Assembly: GCF_024055795.1 (NCBI RefSeq) | Contig: NZ_JAMXMY010000001.1 | Location: forward strand, 372,001-436,000 | DNA from: Actinoallomurus purpureus | GTDB taxonomy: Bacteria > Actinomycetota > Actinomycetes > Streptosporangiales > Streptosporangiaceae | DNA length: 64,000 bases | Reading direction: 5' to 3' | Made by a program: the position numbers and the translations under genes | The notes under the pieces: generated by a model | The model's input: only the letters and a program-made list of their open reading frames with translations | Databases searched by the model: none | What the model was told of the DNA's origin: nothing | In this document: positions 6,677 through 14,828 of the stretch, in pieces | How the letters are laid out: every line of letters begins with the position of its first letter | How positions within the stretch are numbered: position 1 is the first letter of the stretch

Positions 6677-8206
6677 GTGATCCGTCGCGCGATGACCGGG
6701 GTGCTGCTCGCCGCCGTCTCTGTCGTTCCGGCCACCGGAGCCCGGGCGGAGGCGTCCTGGGGTACACCGGTGGTGAACCTGGCCGTGGCGAGTTCGGTGA
6801 GCGCGGACACCGCCGCGGAGGGACACGGCGCGGCGTCGGCCGTCGACGGGAACGCGGCGACGGCATGGTGCCCGGCGGGCCCGTCAGGGACGATCACCGT
6901 CGATCTGAGGCGCGCCCGGGAGACCAGCGGGTTCGGGGTCACCCTGCTGGGCGGTGTTCCGGCGGACGTGTCGATCGCGACCGCGACGGCTCCGGGCCGA
7001 TTCCACGTCGTACGCGGCAGGACGTCGGTCGAGACGGGGACGCCGGTCTGGCTCCCCGGGGCCGGAAGGGCGAGATGGATCCGGCTGTCGGTGACCGGTG
7101 AGAGCGGGGGCACGCCCTGCGTGGGCGAGCTGCGGGCGCTGGGGCGCGGACCTTCGATGATCGTCGGAGACGACCTGTCGTTCGCCGTGCAGGAGGCGGA
7201 GGCCGGAGCCACCTACACCGACCGCGGCCGGGTCGCTCCGCCCGAGCGGATCCTCGCCGACCACGGCGCGAATTATGTGCGCCTGCGCCTGTGGGTGGAT
7301 CCACCCGCCGGATACAGCGATCTACGGTCCGTGCTGACGATGGCGCGGCGGGCCAAGGCGGCGGGCATGCGGCTGCTGCTCGACCCGCACTACAGCGACT
7401 TCTGGGCCGACCCGCAGAAACAGTCCACCCCGCACGCATGGGCGGACCAGGACCTGCCCGCCCTCGCCCGCACCGTGCGCGGCTACACCCGCGATGTCCT
7501 CGACCGGCTGCGCGCACAGGGGACACCGGCGGACATGCTGCAGCTCGGCAACGAGATCCGCAACGGGATGCTCTGGCCGACCGGTCAGGTCGACTGGACG
7601 ACGGGCACCGGCTGGGACGCCTTGGGCACCCTGTTGCGCGCGGCCGCCGCCGGCGCCCGCGACGCCCAGGGCCCCACTCCGAAGCTCGTGGTCCACTTCG
7701 ACCAGGGCGGCGACAACGCCTGGAGCCGCTCCTTCTTCGACCACATCGTGGCGCAGCGAGTGCCGTTCGACGTCATCGGGCTCTCCTACTACCCGTTCTG
7801 GCACGGCACGCTCTCCGACCTGCGCGCCAACCTGAACGACCTGGCCACGCGATACGACCGTGACGTGGCGGTCGTCGAGACCCAGTACGGCTGGACCCTG
7901 GCCAACGGCGATCGGCTCGGCAACTTCCTGTGGCAGGCATCCCAGCTTCTCCCCGGCTACCCGGCCACCCCCGACGGCCAGCTCTCCTTCCTCTCGGACC
8001 TGCTCTCGATCGTCGCGGCGGTCCCGGACCGCCACGGCGCCGGCATCTTCTACTGGCAGCCGGAATGGATCCCAGGCGTCGGCTGGGCCCCAGGGGAGGG
8101 CACTCCCAACGACAACCTCACCCTCTTCGACTTCCACGGCCACGCCCTGCCCTCGATCGATTTCCCCGATCCGCCGCGCGCGGCGGCTGTGCGGCCTCGT
8201 TCCTGA
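6677..8206 (+). CDS. Secreted arabinogalactan endo-beta-1,4-galactanase, GH53
   Basis: A 509-residue secreted glycoside hydrolase predicted to cleave beta-1,4-galactan of plant pectin. The GTG at 6677 gives a proper signal peptide (VIRRAMTGVLLAAVSVVPAT, cleavage near ARA). Residues 30-155 form an F5/8 type C-like (discoidin) domain (VDGNAATAWC...ITVDL). Residues 160-500 are the GH53 barrel, starting GDDLSFAVQEAEAGATY, with acid/base Glu293 in LQLGNEIRNGMLWP and nucleophile Glu401 in VVETQYGWT. A TTGACA box (6642-6647) overlaps the stop of the preceding gene, but the -10 at the right spacing is weak. Confidence 0.93.
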   Translation: MIRRAMTGVLLAAVSVVPATGARAEASWGTPVVNLAVASSVSADTAAEGHGAASAVDGNAATAWCPAGPSGTITVDLRRARETSGFGVTLLGGVPADVSIATATAPGRFHVVRGRTSVETGTPVWLPGAGRARWIRLSVTGESGGTPCVGELRALGRGPSMIVGDDLSFAVQEAEAGATYTDRGRVAPPERILADHGANYVRLRLWVDPPAGYSDLRSVLTMARRAKAAGMRLLLDPHYSDFWADPQKQSTPHAWADQDLPALARTVRGYTRDVLDRLRAQGTPADMLQLGNEIRNGMLWPTGQVDWTTGTGWDALGTLLRAAAAGARDAQGPTPKLVVHFDQGGDNAWSRSFFDHIVAQRVPFDVIGLSYYPFWHGTLSDLRANLNDLATRYDRDVAVVETQYGWTLANGDRLGNFLWQASQLLPGYPATPDGQLSFLSDLLSIVAAVPDRHGAGIFYWQPEWIPGVGWAPGEGTPNDNLTLFDFHGHALPSIDFPDPPRAAAVRPRS

Positions 8207-8561
8207 GGGGGCGTGTCGCGTCACCAAAGGCGTACGGCGTGAGCGCGACGCACGCCGATCACGCCGAACTTCTGGTGCTCATCGACGGGTATTTCGGGGC
8301 AATGGCCCGGAGTAAGGGCAGTTTGTTCTGATCGCGATCTGCCGCGTCGGCTTCACCGTCACTTTGGTGTTTCCTGTGCGGCCATGGCTGGCGAACCAAT
8401 GGACCGCGCGATAGCTTGCATTCTGCCTATCCGGATGAGTGATGCACGGCGGAATATTTTATCGCCATACCCGTCACTCTGTCCTGAAGGTGACTCATAT
8501 CCGGCTACATTCATTGCGAGACGGCATGGGAATCGCCGCGCGGTGGGAAATGGAGACGAGA
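8207..8561. other. 355-bp leader region of the lectin gene
   Basis: No convincing gene. The stretch 8420-8510 is AT-richer than its surroundings (ggaatattttatcgcc) and probably holds the promoter of the downstream lectin. I found no hairpin or operator of note. Confidence 0.4.
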
Positions 8562-9212
8562 ATGAAGATCCGTGTTGCCGTAGGTGTGGTGGCCCTGTTG
8601 TGCTGCGGGACGATCGGGTTCGCGCGAGGTGGCGACGCGGCGACGGCGGACGGGAACGACAACCCGTCGACCGCCGTCGCGCCGCCGGACGCCCAGCGTT
8701 CGGACAGGCCCGTCCGTCCGGCCGAAGCCCTGCGGGCGCCGGCCACGAGCTCGGAGCTCGCCCAGCAGCCGACCTATCTAGGCCGGTTCCGGATTCACAG
8801 TTCCTACAACAACAGGTGTCTCGACGCGGATTTGGGCACAATCAACGGAAACGGCACGAGGGTGCAGTTGTGGGACTGCATCGCCGCCAACAGGAACCAG
8901 TGGTGGTACGCCTACGGCTACGGAAGCTACATCCGGTTCCAGAATGTCTTCAGCGGACGCTATCTGGACGCGGACCTGGGGACGATCAACGGGAACGGCA
9001 CCAGGGTGCAGCTGTGGGACTTCATCAGCGGTAACAGGAACCAGTGGTGGCCGGTCGTCAACTACGGTTCCTACTCGCGGATCTTCAATTCATACAGCGG
9101 CCGGTACCTCGACGCGGACCTGGGCACGATCAACGCGAACGGCACCAGGGTGCAGCTGTGGGACTTCATCAGCGGTAACAGGAACCAGTGGTGGTATTTC
9201 GAGAGGGTCTAA
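8562..9212 (+). CDS. Secreted ricin-type lectin of three 48-residue repeats
   Basis: 216 residues. The ATG at 8562 is preceded by GGAGACGAGA and starts a signal peptide (MKIRVAVGVVALLCCGTIGF) followed by a linker of about 50 Ser/Pro/Ala residues. Three consecutive 48-residue units follow, each with [CY]LDADLGTINxNGTRVQLWD and ending NRNQWW, the QxW signature of beta-trefoil lectins. Such domains bind galactose-type or other sugars; it lies next to a galactan hydrolase, but co-function is inferred. Asp, Asn and aromatic residues are kept in all three sites, so three equivalent binding sites are expected. No enzyme domain is attached. Confidence 0.85.
   Translation: MKIRVAVGVVALLCCGTIGFARGGDAATADGNDNPSTAVAPPDAQRSDRPVRPAEALRAPATSSELAQQPTYLGRFRIHSSYNNRCLDADLGTINGNGTRVQLWDCIAANRNQWWYAYGYGSYIRFQNVFSGRYLDADLGTINGNGTRVQLWDFISGNRNQWWPVVNYGSYSRIFNSYSGRYLDADLGTINANGTRVQLWDFISGNRNQWWYFERV
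8775..9206 (+). repeat. Three tandem 144-bp coding repeats
   Basis: Units at 8775-8918, 8919-9062 and 9063-9206 have exactly equal length. Units 2 and 3 are nearly identical over the stretch encoding LDADLGTI to NRNQWW, differing at only a few bases, which points to recent duplication or gene conversion. Confidence 0.85.
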
Positions 9213-9247
9213 TCGCCCTCGGAGGGCGGCGCGCCGCCTGACGATAC

Positions 9248-9280
9248 GACCGCGCGGGCTCACCGTCCACCCGCGCGGTC
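9248..9280. terminator. Bidirectional terminator hairpin
   Basis: GACCGCGCGGG and its exact complement CCCGCGCGGTC flank an 11-nt loop, between the convergent lectin and IclR genes. A smaller GC palindrome (GGCGGCGCGCCGCC) precedes it at about 9225. Confidence 0.6.
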
Positions 9281-9289
9281 TTCCGGCCG

Positions 9290-10039
9290 TCACCCGAGGC
9301 GGCGAGTGGTGATCTCGGTGGCCGTCTCCGCGACGAGACGGCCCAGTTCGGGCAGCCGATCCGGTTCGTAGCGCGAGTCGGGCATCGAGACGGCGAGGGC
9401 GGCGAGCGGGGTGTCGTCGGCGTCGAGGATGGGGGCCGCGATCGCGGCGACGTCAGGGCGGTACTGATTGCGGTTGAGCGCGTATCCCTCCCGCCGGACG
9501 CGCTGAAGCTCGGCGCGCAGCTCCGCCGGGTCGGTGATGGTCGCCTCGCCGTAGCTCTCCAGGCCGGCGGCGATGAACTCCTCCACCTCCGCGGTCGTCA
9601 GGTGGGCGAGCACGACCTGTCCGGTCGCGGTGGCGTGGAGCGGTGACGTGTCACCGATCTGGTGGAAGGTGCGAACCGTTCGATCGCAGTCGACGCGATC
9701 GACGACGACCATGCAGTCGAGTCCGTCCGGGACGGACAGGTGGATCGTCTCGTTGAGCGCGTCCCGGAGCCGGACCATGGGTTCGCGTGCGGCGGCGAAC
9801 AGGCTGGCTCCCTGCAGCGCGGCCGGCCGTACGGTGAGCACCCGGGCGCCGATCTCCCAGCGGGTGGTGTCGCCCCGGCTCGCTCGCAGCCACCCCGCCT
9901 CGTGCAGCGTTACGAGGGTGCGCTGGACCGTCGACTTGGGGATGTCGTAGAGCTTGGCGAGCTCTCCCACGGTCACCGGCTGGTGCTGAGCGACCGCTTC
10001 CAAGATCCGCAGACTGCGGATCACGCTCTTCATTTCCAT
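9290..10039 (-). CDS. IclR family transcriptional regulator
   Basis: 249 residues. The N-terminal winged helix (MEMKSVIRSLRILEAVAQH, with IPKSTVQRTLVTLHEAGWL as recognition region) occupies residues 1-70; the C-terminal IclR effector domain (TSPLHATATGQVVLAHL, NRNQYRPDVAAIAAPI) fills the rest. Family members bind small carboxylates or aromatics and usually control the divergent catabolic operon. GGGGAAAC 5 nt upstream supports the ATG at 10039 over the second ATG two codons later. It is divergent from the 12-gene operon beginning at 10280, with operator-like repeats between them. Confidence 0.92.
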   Translation of the reverse strand: MEMKSVIRSLRILEAVAQHQPVTVGELAKLYDIPKSTVQRTLVTLHEAGWLRASRGDTTRWEIGARVLTVRPAALQGASLFAAAREPMVRLRDALNETIHLSVPDGLDCMVVVDRVDCDRTVRTFHQIGDTSPLHATATGQVVLAHLTTAEVEEFIAAGLESYGEATITDPAELRAELQRVRREGYALNRNQYRPDVAAIAAPILDADDTPLAALAVSMPDSRYEPDRLPELGRLVAETATEITTRRLG

Positions 10040-10112
10040 GAGGTTTCCCCAGTTAAATCCCGGTCTCCACCGGGGAGACCCCTTGACTTCATCTCTGGCA
10101 ACCCTCAAGCTT

Positions 10113-10149
10113 GTGCCAAATAATAGCACGCCATTCCACAATGTGGCAC
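10113..10149. promoter_or_regulatory. Operator region between IclR gene and catabolic operon
   Basis: GTGCCA (10113-10118) and TGGCAC (10144-10149) form an inverted repeat around an AT-rich centre, and a tighter palindrome CCACA-A-TGTGG sits at 10136-10146. Both overlap the IclR promoter, which fits autoregulation plus control of the divergent operon. Confidence 0.5.
10120..10148 (-). promoter_or_regulatory. Predicted IclR-gene promoter
   Basis: On the minus strand TGCCAC (10148-10143) and TATTAT (10125-10120) are 17 nt apart. The -10 is good and the -35 weak; it lies about 80 bp upstream of the IclR start. Confidence 0.5.
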
Positions 10150-10279
10150 GGAGTTCGTGACAGACCCCGATCCCGGGCTCCCTCCTCGCGGTCACCCCGC
10201 GTGAATCCCTTCTGAATACGCCATCCCCTCTCCTCTTGGGCAGAGCCCTTCCACCTACTGAGACGACGAGGAGCCTTTC

Positions 10280-11413
10280 GTGGTAGCCAGAAAGCGCGTC
10301 GCCGTGGTCGGCGTCGGGACGATGGGCAGCCAGGCCGCCTGGCGGCTGGCCGCCCGCGGGGCCGAGGTCGTCGGCTTCGACCGCTTCGCCCCCGGCCACG
10401 ACCGCAGCGCCGCCGGCGGCGAGACGAGGATCTTCCGCAGCGCCCATTTCGAGGACTCGCGGTACGTCCCCCTGCTGAAGCACGCCGACGCGCTGTGGCG
10501 CCGGCTGCAGCGGGAGACCGGCCGTGAGCTGCGGCGCCTCAGCGGCTGCCTGCTGATGGGGCCCGCCGGGCACCATCAGATGCGCACCGTGCTGGAGTCG
10601 ATCGCCGAGCACGGGCTCGACCACGAGATCCTGGACGCCGAGGCACTCGCCGCACGGTTTCCCCAGTTCCGCATCGAGGACGGCGACGTCGCCGTCCTCG
10701 ACCGCAACGCCGGGTACATCCGTCCCGAGCTCACCGTGCTCACCGCCGCCCGCGAGGCGGAGCGGCTCGGCGCGCGCATCCACCGCTACAGCCCGGTCCG
10801 CGAGATCACGCCCGCGGGCAACGGTGTCGCCATCCGTACGGACGCGGGCACCGAGCACGTCGACGCCGCGGTGGTCACCGTCGGCCCGTGGGTCAACGAA
10901 CTGCTCCCCGGCCTGCCGTGGGAGGTGGACGTCCGCCGGTTGATCAACGCCTGGTACGTGCCGGCCTCCGACGCCTGGTTCGGCGCCGAGCGACCGGCCT
11001 TCATCCGGACCGCACCGACCCATTGCTACGGGCTGCCCTCACCCGACGGGGTGTCGGTGAAGCTCGGCCTGTCCCGGGCGCTGCACCGTCCGGTGGACGA
11101 CCCGAACCAGGTGGACCGGACGGTGCGTCCGGAGGAGCTGGAGGTGTTCACCGAACTGCTCCGCCGCCACCTGCCCGACCTGAACCCCGATCCGATCCGG
11201 CTGTCGGTCTTCATGGAGGGATACACCGAGAGCAGCCGGCCGCTGGTGGGCCCGCTGCCCGGCGCCCCGAACGTCGTGCTGCTGGCCGGTTTCTCCGGCC
11301 ACGGGTTCAAGCTGTCGCCCGCGATGGGCGACATCGCCGCGGACCTCGCGCTCGACGGGACCACGGCCCGGCCGATCGACTTCCTGTCCACCGTCGACCG
11401 CGCGGCCGCCTGA
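10280..11413 (+). CDS. FAD-dependent amine oxidase, MSOX/SolA-like
   Basis: 377 residues, a DAO-type flavoprotein close to monomeric sarcosine oxidase and N-methyltryptophan oxidase. The FAD motif VAVVGVGTMGSQAAWRLA is at residues 7-24, and GGETRIFRSAH corresponds to the family's flavin-adjacent loop. Enzymes of this family oxidise secondary or primary amines to imines with release of H2O2. The cysteine that covalently holds FAD in MSOX/SolA (C-M-Y-T) is Glu313 here (E-G-Y-T), so FAD should be non-covalent. It is the first gene of the operon; GTG start with GAGGAG 7 nt upstream; 32 bp before the first deacylase. Confidence 0.87.
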   Translation: MVARKRVAVVGVGTMGSQAAWRLAARGAEVVGFDRFAPGHDRSAAGGETRIFRSAHFEDSRYVPLLKHADALWRRLQRETGRELRRLSGCLLMGPAGHHQMRTVLESIAEHGLDHEILDAEALAARFPQFRIEDGDVAVLDRNAGYIRPELTVLTAAREAERLGARIHRYSPVREITPAGNGVAIRTDAGTEHVDAAVVTVGPWVNELLPGLPWEVDVRRLINAWYVPASDAWFGAERPAFIRTAPTHCYGLPSPDGVSVKLGLSRALHRPVDDPNQVDRTVRPEELEVFTELLRRHLPDLNPDPIRLSVFMEGYTESSRPLVGPLPGAPNVVLLAGFSGHGFKLSPAMGDIAADLALDGTTARPIDFLSTVDRAAA

Positions 11414-11445
11414 CCGGCCCGCCGCGAAAGCCAACGAGGAGCGAG

Positions 11446-12447
11446 ATGACGACGTCAGCACACGCCGGCGGCGACCCGGACATGATTCTCGGGCCGCTGC
11501 GCGCCGGGCCCGGGACGAAGCTTCGGGGGAGCGTACGGGTCGACCTCGGCACCACGGCCGTGCACGTCCCGGTCACCCTGGTGAACGGAGCACATCCCGG
11601 CCCGACCGTGGTCGTCACCGCCGGTGTGCACGGCGGCGAGTTCACGGGCGTGGACGCCGCCACCCGGCTCGGAGCCCTGCTGGAGCCCGACGAGGTCCAC
11701 GGCCGGCTGGTGGTGTGCCCGGTGGTCAACCCCCCGGCGGTCTACCAGGGACGCCTCGGCGTGTCCCCGCTCGACGGCATCAACATCAACCGGGTCTTCC
11801 CCGGGAATCCGGACGGAACACCGACCGAGCGGCTGGCCGCCTGGATCTTCGAGACGCTGATCGCCGAGGCCGACGCCTACGTCGACCTGCACAGCGGAGG
11901 CATCGACGAGACGCTGCGCGACTTCGTCGGCTACCGGCTCACCGGTCGCGCCGACGTCGACGGCCGGGCCCAGGGCATGGCACGCGCGCTCGGCATCGAG
12001 GACGTCATCCTGGGCCTGAACGCCGAGGGGGGCAACAGCCACGCGGCCGCCGCCCGTCAGGGTGTGCCCGCCGTCCTCGTCGAGACCGGGCAGCTCGGCG
12101 AGCGCGATCCGGCCGCGGCGCGATCCCTGATCGAGTCTCTCCACCGGCTGCTGCACCACCTGGGCGTGCTGCGGCGGAACGCCGGACCGGAGACGCCCCA
12201 GGTCCGCGAATGGGTGTGGGCCGGAGCCGTGACCGCCGAGGTCACCGGGCTGTGGTACCCGGAGTTCGGCACGGGAGACGACGTGACCGCCGGCCAGATC
12301 ATCGGCCGCGTCATCGACCCCGCCGACGGTCGCGAGCACAAGGTCACCGCGACGGCGACCGGCCGGATCTTCTACGGCATGCGCGGTCTGACCGTCGCAC
12401 CCGGTGCCGAGCTCGCGGCGATCGCCGCGCCGTACGAGGGCGCGTGA
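11446..12447 (+). CDS. Succinylglutamate desuccinylase/aspartoacylase-like deacylase 1
   Basis: 333 residues, a zinc carboxypeptidase-fold (M14-like) amide hydrolase of the AspA/AstE family, which removes acyl groups from N-acyl amino acids or diamines (the family includes the ectoine-pathway deacetylase DoeB). Zinc ligands: His and Glu in AGVHGGEF and His in VDLHSGG. NRVFPGNPDG and VETGQLGE are typical family motifs, and the C-terminal beta domain ends in a biotin-like fold (GRIFYGMRGLTVAPG). AGGAG 5 nt upstream of the ATG. The operon also carries a second, diverged copy at 18025, suggesting two deacylation steps or substrates. Confidence 0.87.
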   Translation: MTTSAHAGGDPDMILGPLRAGPGTKLRGSVRVDLGTTAVHVPVTLVNGAHPGPTVVVTAGVHGGEFTGVDAATRLGALLEPDEVHGRLVVCPVVNPPAVYQGRLGVSPLDGININRVFPGNPDGTPTERLAAWIFETLIAEADAYVDLHSGGIDETLRDFVGYRLTGRADVDGRAQGMARALGIEDVILGLNAEGGNSHAAAARQGVPAVLVETGQLGERDPAAARSLIESLHRLLHHLGVLRRNAGPETPQVREWVWAGAVTAEVTGLWYPEFGTGDDVTAGQIIGRVIDPADGREHKVTATATGRIFYGMRGLTVAPGAELAAIAAPYEGA

Positions 12448-12589
12448 TGGCGGGCGCTCGCCGCTCGGCGGACGGTCCGTGGTCGCCTCCCGGCTTATTA
12501 CTCCATTCGCACGTCGCAGCTCATCACGGCAGGGACCACGTCAGGACCGGATCGAGACAGACGCTCGGCATGACCAGGAGGTATCGGCG

Positions 12590-13699
12590 ATGAAGGAACC
12601 CCGGATCGACCGGAGAATTTTCCTGCGCGGAGTCGGCGGAGTCGCGGCGGGCATCACCGCGACATCGTTGACGGGATGCGGAACCGGAACGAGCCGTTCG
12701 GCCGGCGCCGCCGCCGGCGGCGGTGGCGGTAAGAAGACGATCGTCGTCCGCAACAGCGGCGGCACCTACGGGGATGCCAACCTCAAGGCGATCTACGAGC
12801 CGTTCACCAAGGAGACCGGCATCACGGTCAAGGTGGTGAACATCGAGTACGCGCAGATGCTCGCCCAGATCAAGCAGGGCAGGCCGCAGTTCGACGTCAT
12901 CGACGACTCGATGGCCGACTTCGTGCTCTTCGGCAAGGAGAACGCCCTTCAGAAGCTCGATCAGGATCGGCTGAAGAACTTCAAGGGCGCCGGCATCGCG
13001 AACAACCTCGTCACCCCGTACGCCATCGGCAAGAACTACTGGGCCAGCGTGATGGCCTACCGTACGGACGCCTTCGGCGGAAAGACGCCGCAGTCCTGGG
13101 CGGACTTCTGGGACACCAAGACCTTTTCCGGCAACCGGTCGCTGCAGAGCCAGGACGCCGACCTGCCCGAGCTGGAGTTCGCGCTGCTCGCCGACGGTGT
13201 ACCGATGGACAAGCTGTACCCCATCGACGTGGACCGCGCCTTCAAGTCGCTCGATCGGATCAAGGGGTCGGTCAAGAAGTACTGGGACACCGGAGCGCTC
13301 CCCGGAGTACTGCTGGGCCGCAAGGAGGTCGTCGCGTCGAGCGTCTGGCACGGCCGGCTCGACGCTCTGATCAAGCAGGGCCAGCCGCTCGCGTACCAGT
13401 GGAACGGCGCACGGCGGCAGAGCAACGGGTGGGGGATCCCGAACGGGGCCGCCAACACCGACGCCGCCTACCAGCTCATCGACTTCTCGCTGCGCCCCAG
13501 CGTGCAGGCGCACTTCGCCACGCTCTACCCGATGGGGCCGGTCGTCCCGGCGGCGTACAAGCAGCTGCCCGCCTCCGTGAGCGCCAACCTCGCCAGTTCC
13601 CCGGAGCACCTGAAGAGCGGATTCGACCTGGACGTCGACTGGTGGATCAAGAACCAGGACGCGGTCATCAAGCGCTGGCGGGGGTGGGCACGTGGCTGA
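12590..13699 (+). CDS. ABC transporter substrate-binding lipoprotein, polyamine type
   Basis: 369 residues, a periplasmic-binding-protein-fold protein of the PotD/spermidine-putrescine (PBP type 2) class, anchored outside the membrane. The N-terminus combines a twin-arginine motif (RRIFLRG) with a lipobox (SLTGC), so it is a Tat-exported lipoprotein. Mature motifs include VVRNSGGTYGDANLKAIYEPF and FDVIDDSMADFVLF. It starts at ATG 12590 with CAGGAGG 9 nt upstream, after a 142-bp gap that may hold a second promoter, and overlaps the ATPase gene by 8 nt. It defines the imported ligand of the pathway, which cannot be predicted finely from sequence. Confidence 0.92.
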   Translation: MKEPRIDRRIFLRGVGGVAAGITATSLTGCGTGTSRSAGAAAGGGGGKKTIVVRNSGGTYGDANLKAIYEPFTKETGITVKVVNIEYAQMLAQIKQGRPQFDVIDDSMADFVLFGKENALQKLDQDRLKNFKGAGIANNLVTPYAIGKNYWASVMAYRTDAFGGKTPQSWADFWDTKTFSGNRSLQSQDADLPELEFALLADGVPMDKLYPIDVDRAFKSLDRIKGSVKKYWDTGALPGVLLGRKEVVASSVWHGRLDALIKQGQPLAYQWNGARRQSNGWGIPNGAANTDAAYQLIDFSLRPSVQAHFATLYPMGPVVPAAYKQLPASVSANLASSPEHLKSGFDLDVDWWIKNQDAVIKRWRGWARG

Positions 13700-14825
13700 G
13701 ACCCGAGTGAGGTCCCAGCGCGGGTCCGGCCCCGGCGCCGGCGCGCTGGCGGGGAGCGGCAAGTCGCTGTCCGTAAGCGGGCTGCGCAAGACGTACGCGG
13801 GCGTCGTCGCGGTCGACGAGGTGTCGATGGAGATCGAGGCGGGGGAGTTCGTCACCTTCCTCGGCTCCTCCGGCTCGGGCAAGACCACCACCCTGATGAT
13901 GATCGCCGGGTTCGTCGAGCCGGACTCCGGTGTGATCAAGGTGGGCCGCCGCGACGTCACCCGGCTGGCGCCGCAGAAGCGGGGCCTCGGCTTCGTCTTC
14001 CAGCAGTACCTGCTGTTCCCGCACATGACCGTCGCGGAGAACATCGCCTTCCCGCTGCAACTGCGCGGCCTTTCGAAGGCGGAGGTCCGCCGCCAGGTCG
14101 GCCAGGTCCTCGAGATGGCCGGGCTCGAAGGGTACGGCCGCCGGCGCCCGCGCGAACTGTCCGGTGGGCAGCAGCAGCGCGTGGCCCTGTGCCGGGCGCT
14201 GGTGTACCGGCCGCCGGTCATCCTCATGGACGAACCGCTCGGCGCCCTCGACAAGAAGCTGCGCGACCAGCTCCAGACCGAGATCAAGAAGATCCAGCGC
14301 GAACTCGGCCTGACCGTCATCTACGTGACCCACGACCAGGAGGAGGCCCTGGTGCTCTCCGACCGGATCGCGGTGATGCGCGACGGCCTCATCGACCAGT
14401 TCGACACCCCCCGCGAGCTGTTCGAGCGGCCACGGACCGCGTTCGTCGCGGACTTCCTCGGCGCGGCCAACTTCCTGCCCGGCAGGCTGGAGAACCACAC
14501 CGACGAGCACTCCCTGGTCCGCCTCGACCACGGCGCGCTCGTACGGGCACGGCCGCATCCGCTCGCGCCCGGGCACCGCGTCCGGGCCGCGGTCCAACCC
14601 GGCCGGCTGGGCCTGTGCGCGCCGGCCGATGGGTTCTGTACGGGAACGGTCGAGACGGTCACCTACGTGGGCACCCTGGTCCGGGTCGGCGTCCGGCCCG
14701 CCGGCGCCGAGAGTCCGATCCGGCTGGAGCTTCCGGCGGGCCGCGCCCCGGTCACCGGCGAGCAGGTCGGCCTGACGGCCGACCCGGGTGACGTGACGCT
14801 CTTCGGCGACGAAGAGGGCAGGTGA
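13692..14825 (+). CDS. ABC transporter ATP-binding protein, PotA-like
   Basis: 377 residues, the ATPase of the importer. Walker A is GSSGSGKTT (about residues 58-66), Q-loop VFQQYLLFP, signature LSGGQQQRVALCRAL, Walker B VILMDEPLGALD, switch VTHDQEEAL. A C-terminal TOBE-like regulatory domain follows (residues 250-370). GTG start inside the end of the lipoprotein gene, so translation is coupled. Together with the two permeases it forms a standard PotABCD-type importer. Confidence 0.95.
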   Translation: MAETRVRSQRGSGPGAGALAGSGKSLSVSGLRKTYAGVVAVDEVSMEIEAGEFVTFLGSSGSGKTTTLMMIAGFVEPDSGVIKVGRRDVTRLAPQKRGLGFVFQQYLLFPHMTVAENIAFPLQLRGLSKAEVRRQVGQVLEMAGLEGYGRRRPRELSGGQQQRVALCRALVYRPPVILMDEPLGALDKKLRDQLQTEIKKIQRELGLTVIYVTHDQEEALVLSDRIAVMRDGLIDQFDTPRELFERPRTAFVADFLGAANFLPGRLENHTDEHSLVRLDHGALVRARPHPLAPGHRVRAAVQPGRLGLCAPADGFCTGTVETVTYVGTLVRVGVRPAGAESPIRLELPAGRAPVTGEQVGLTADPGDVTLFGDEEGR

Positions 14826-14828
14826 GCA

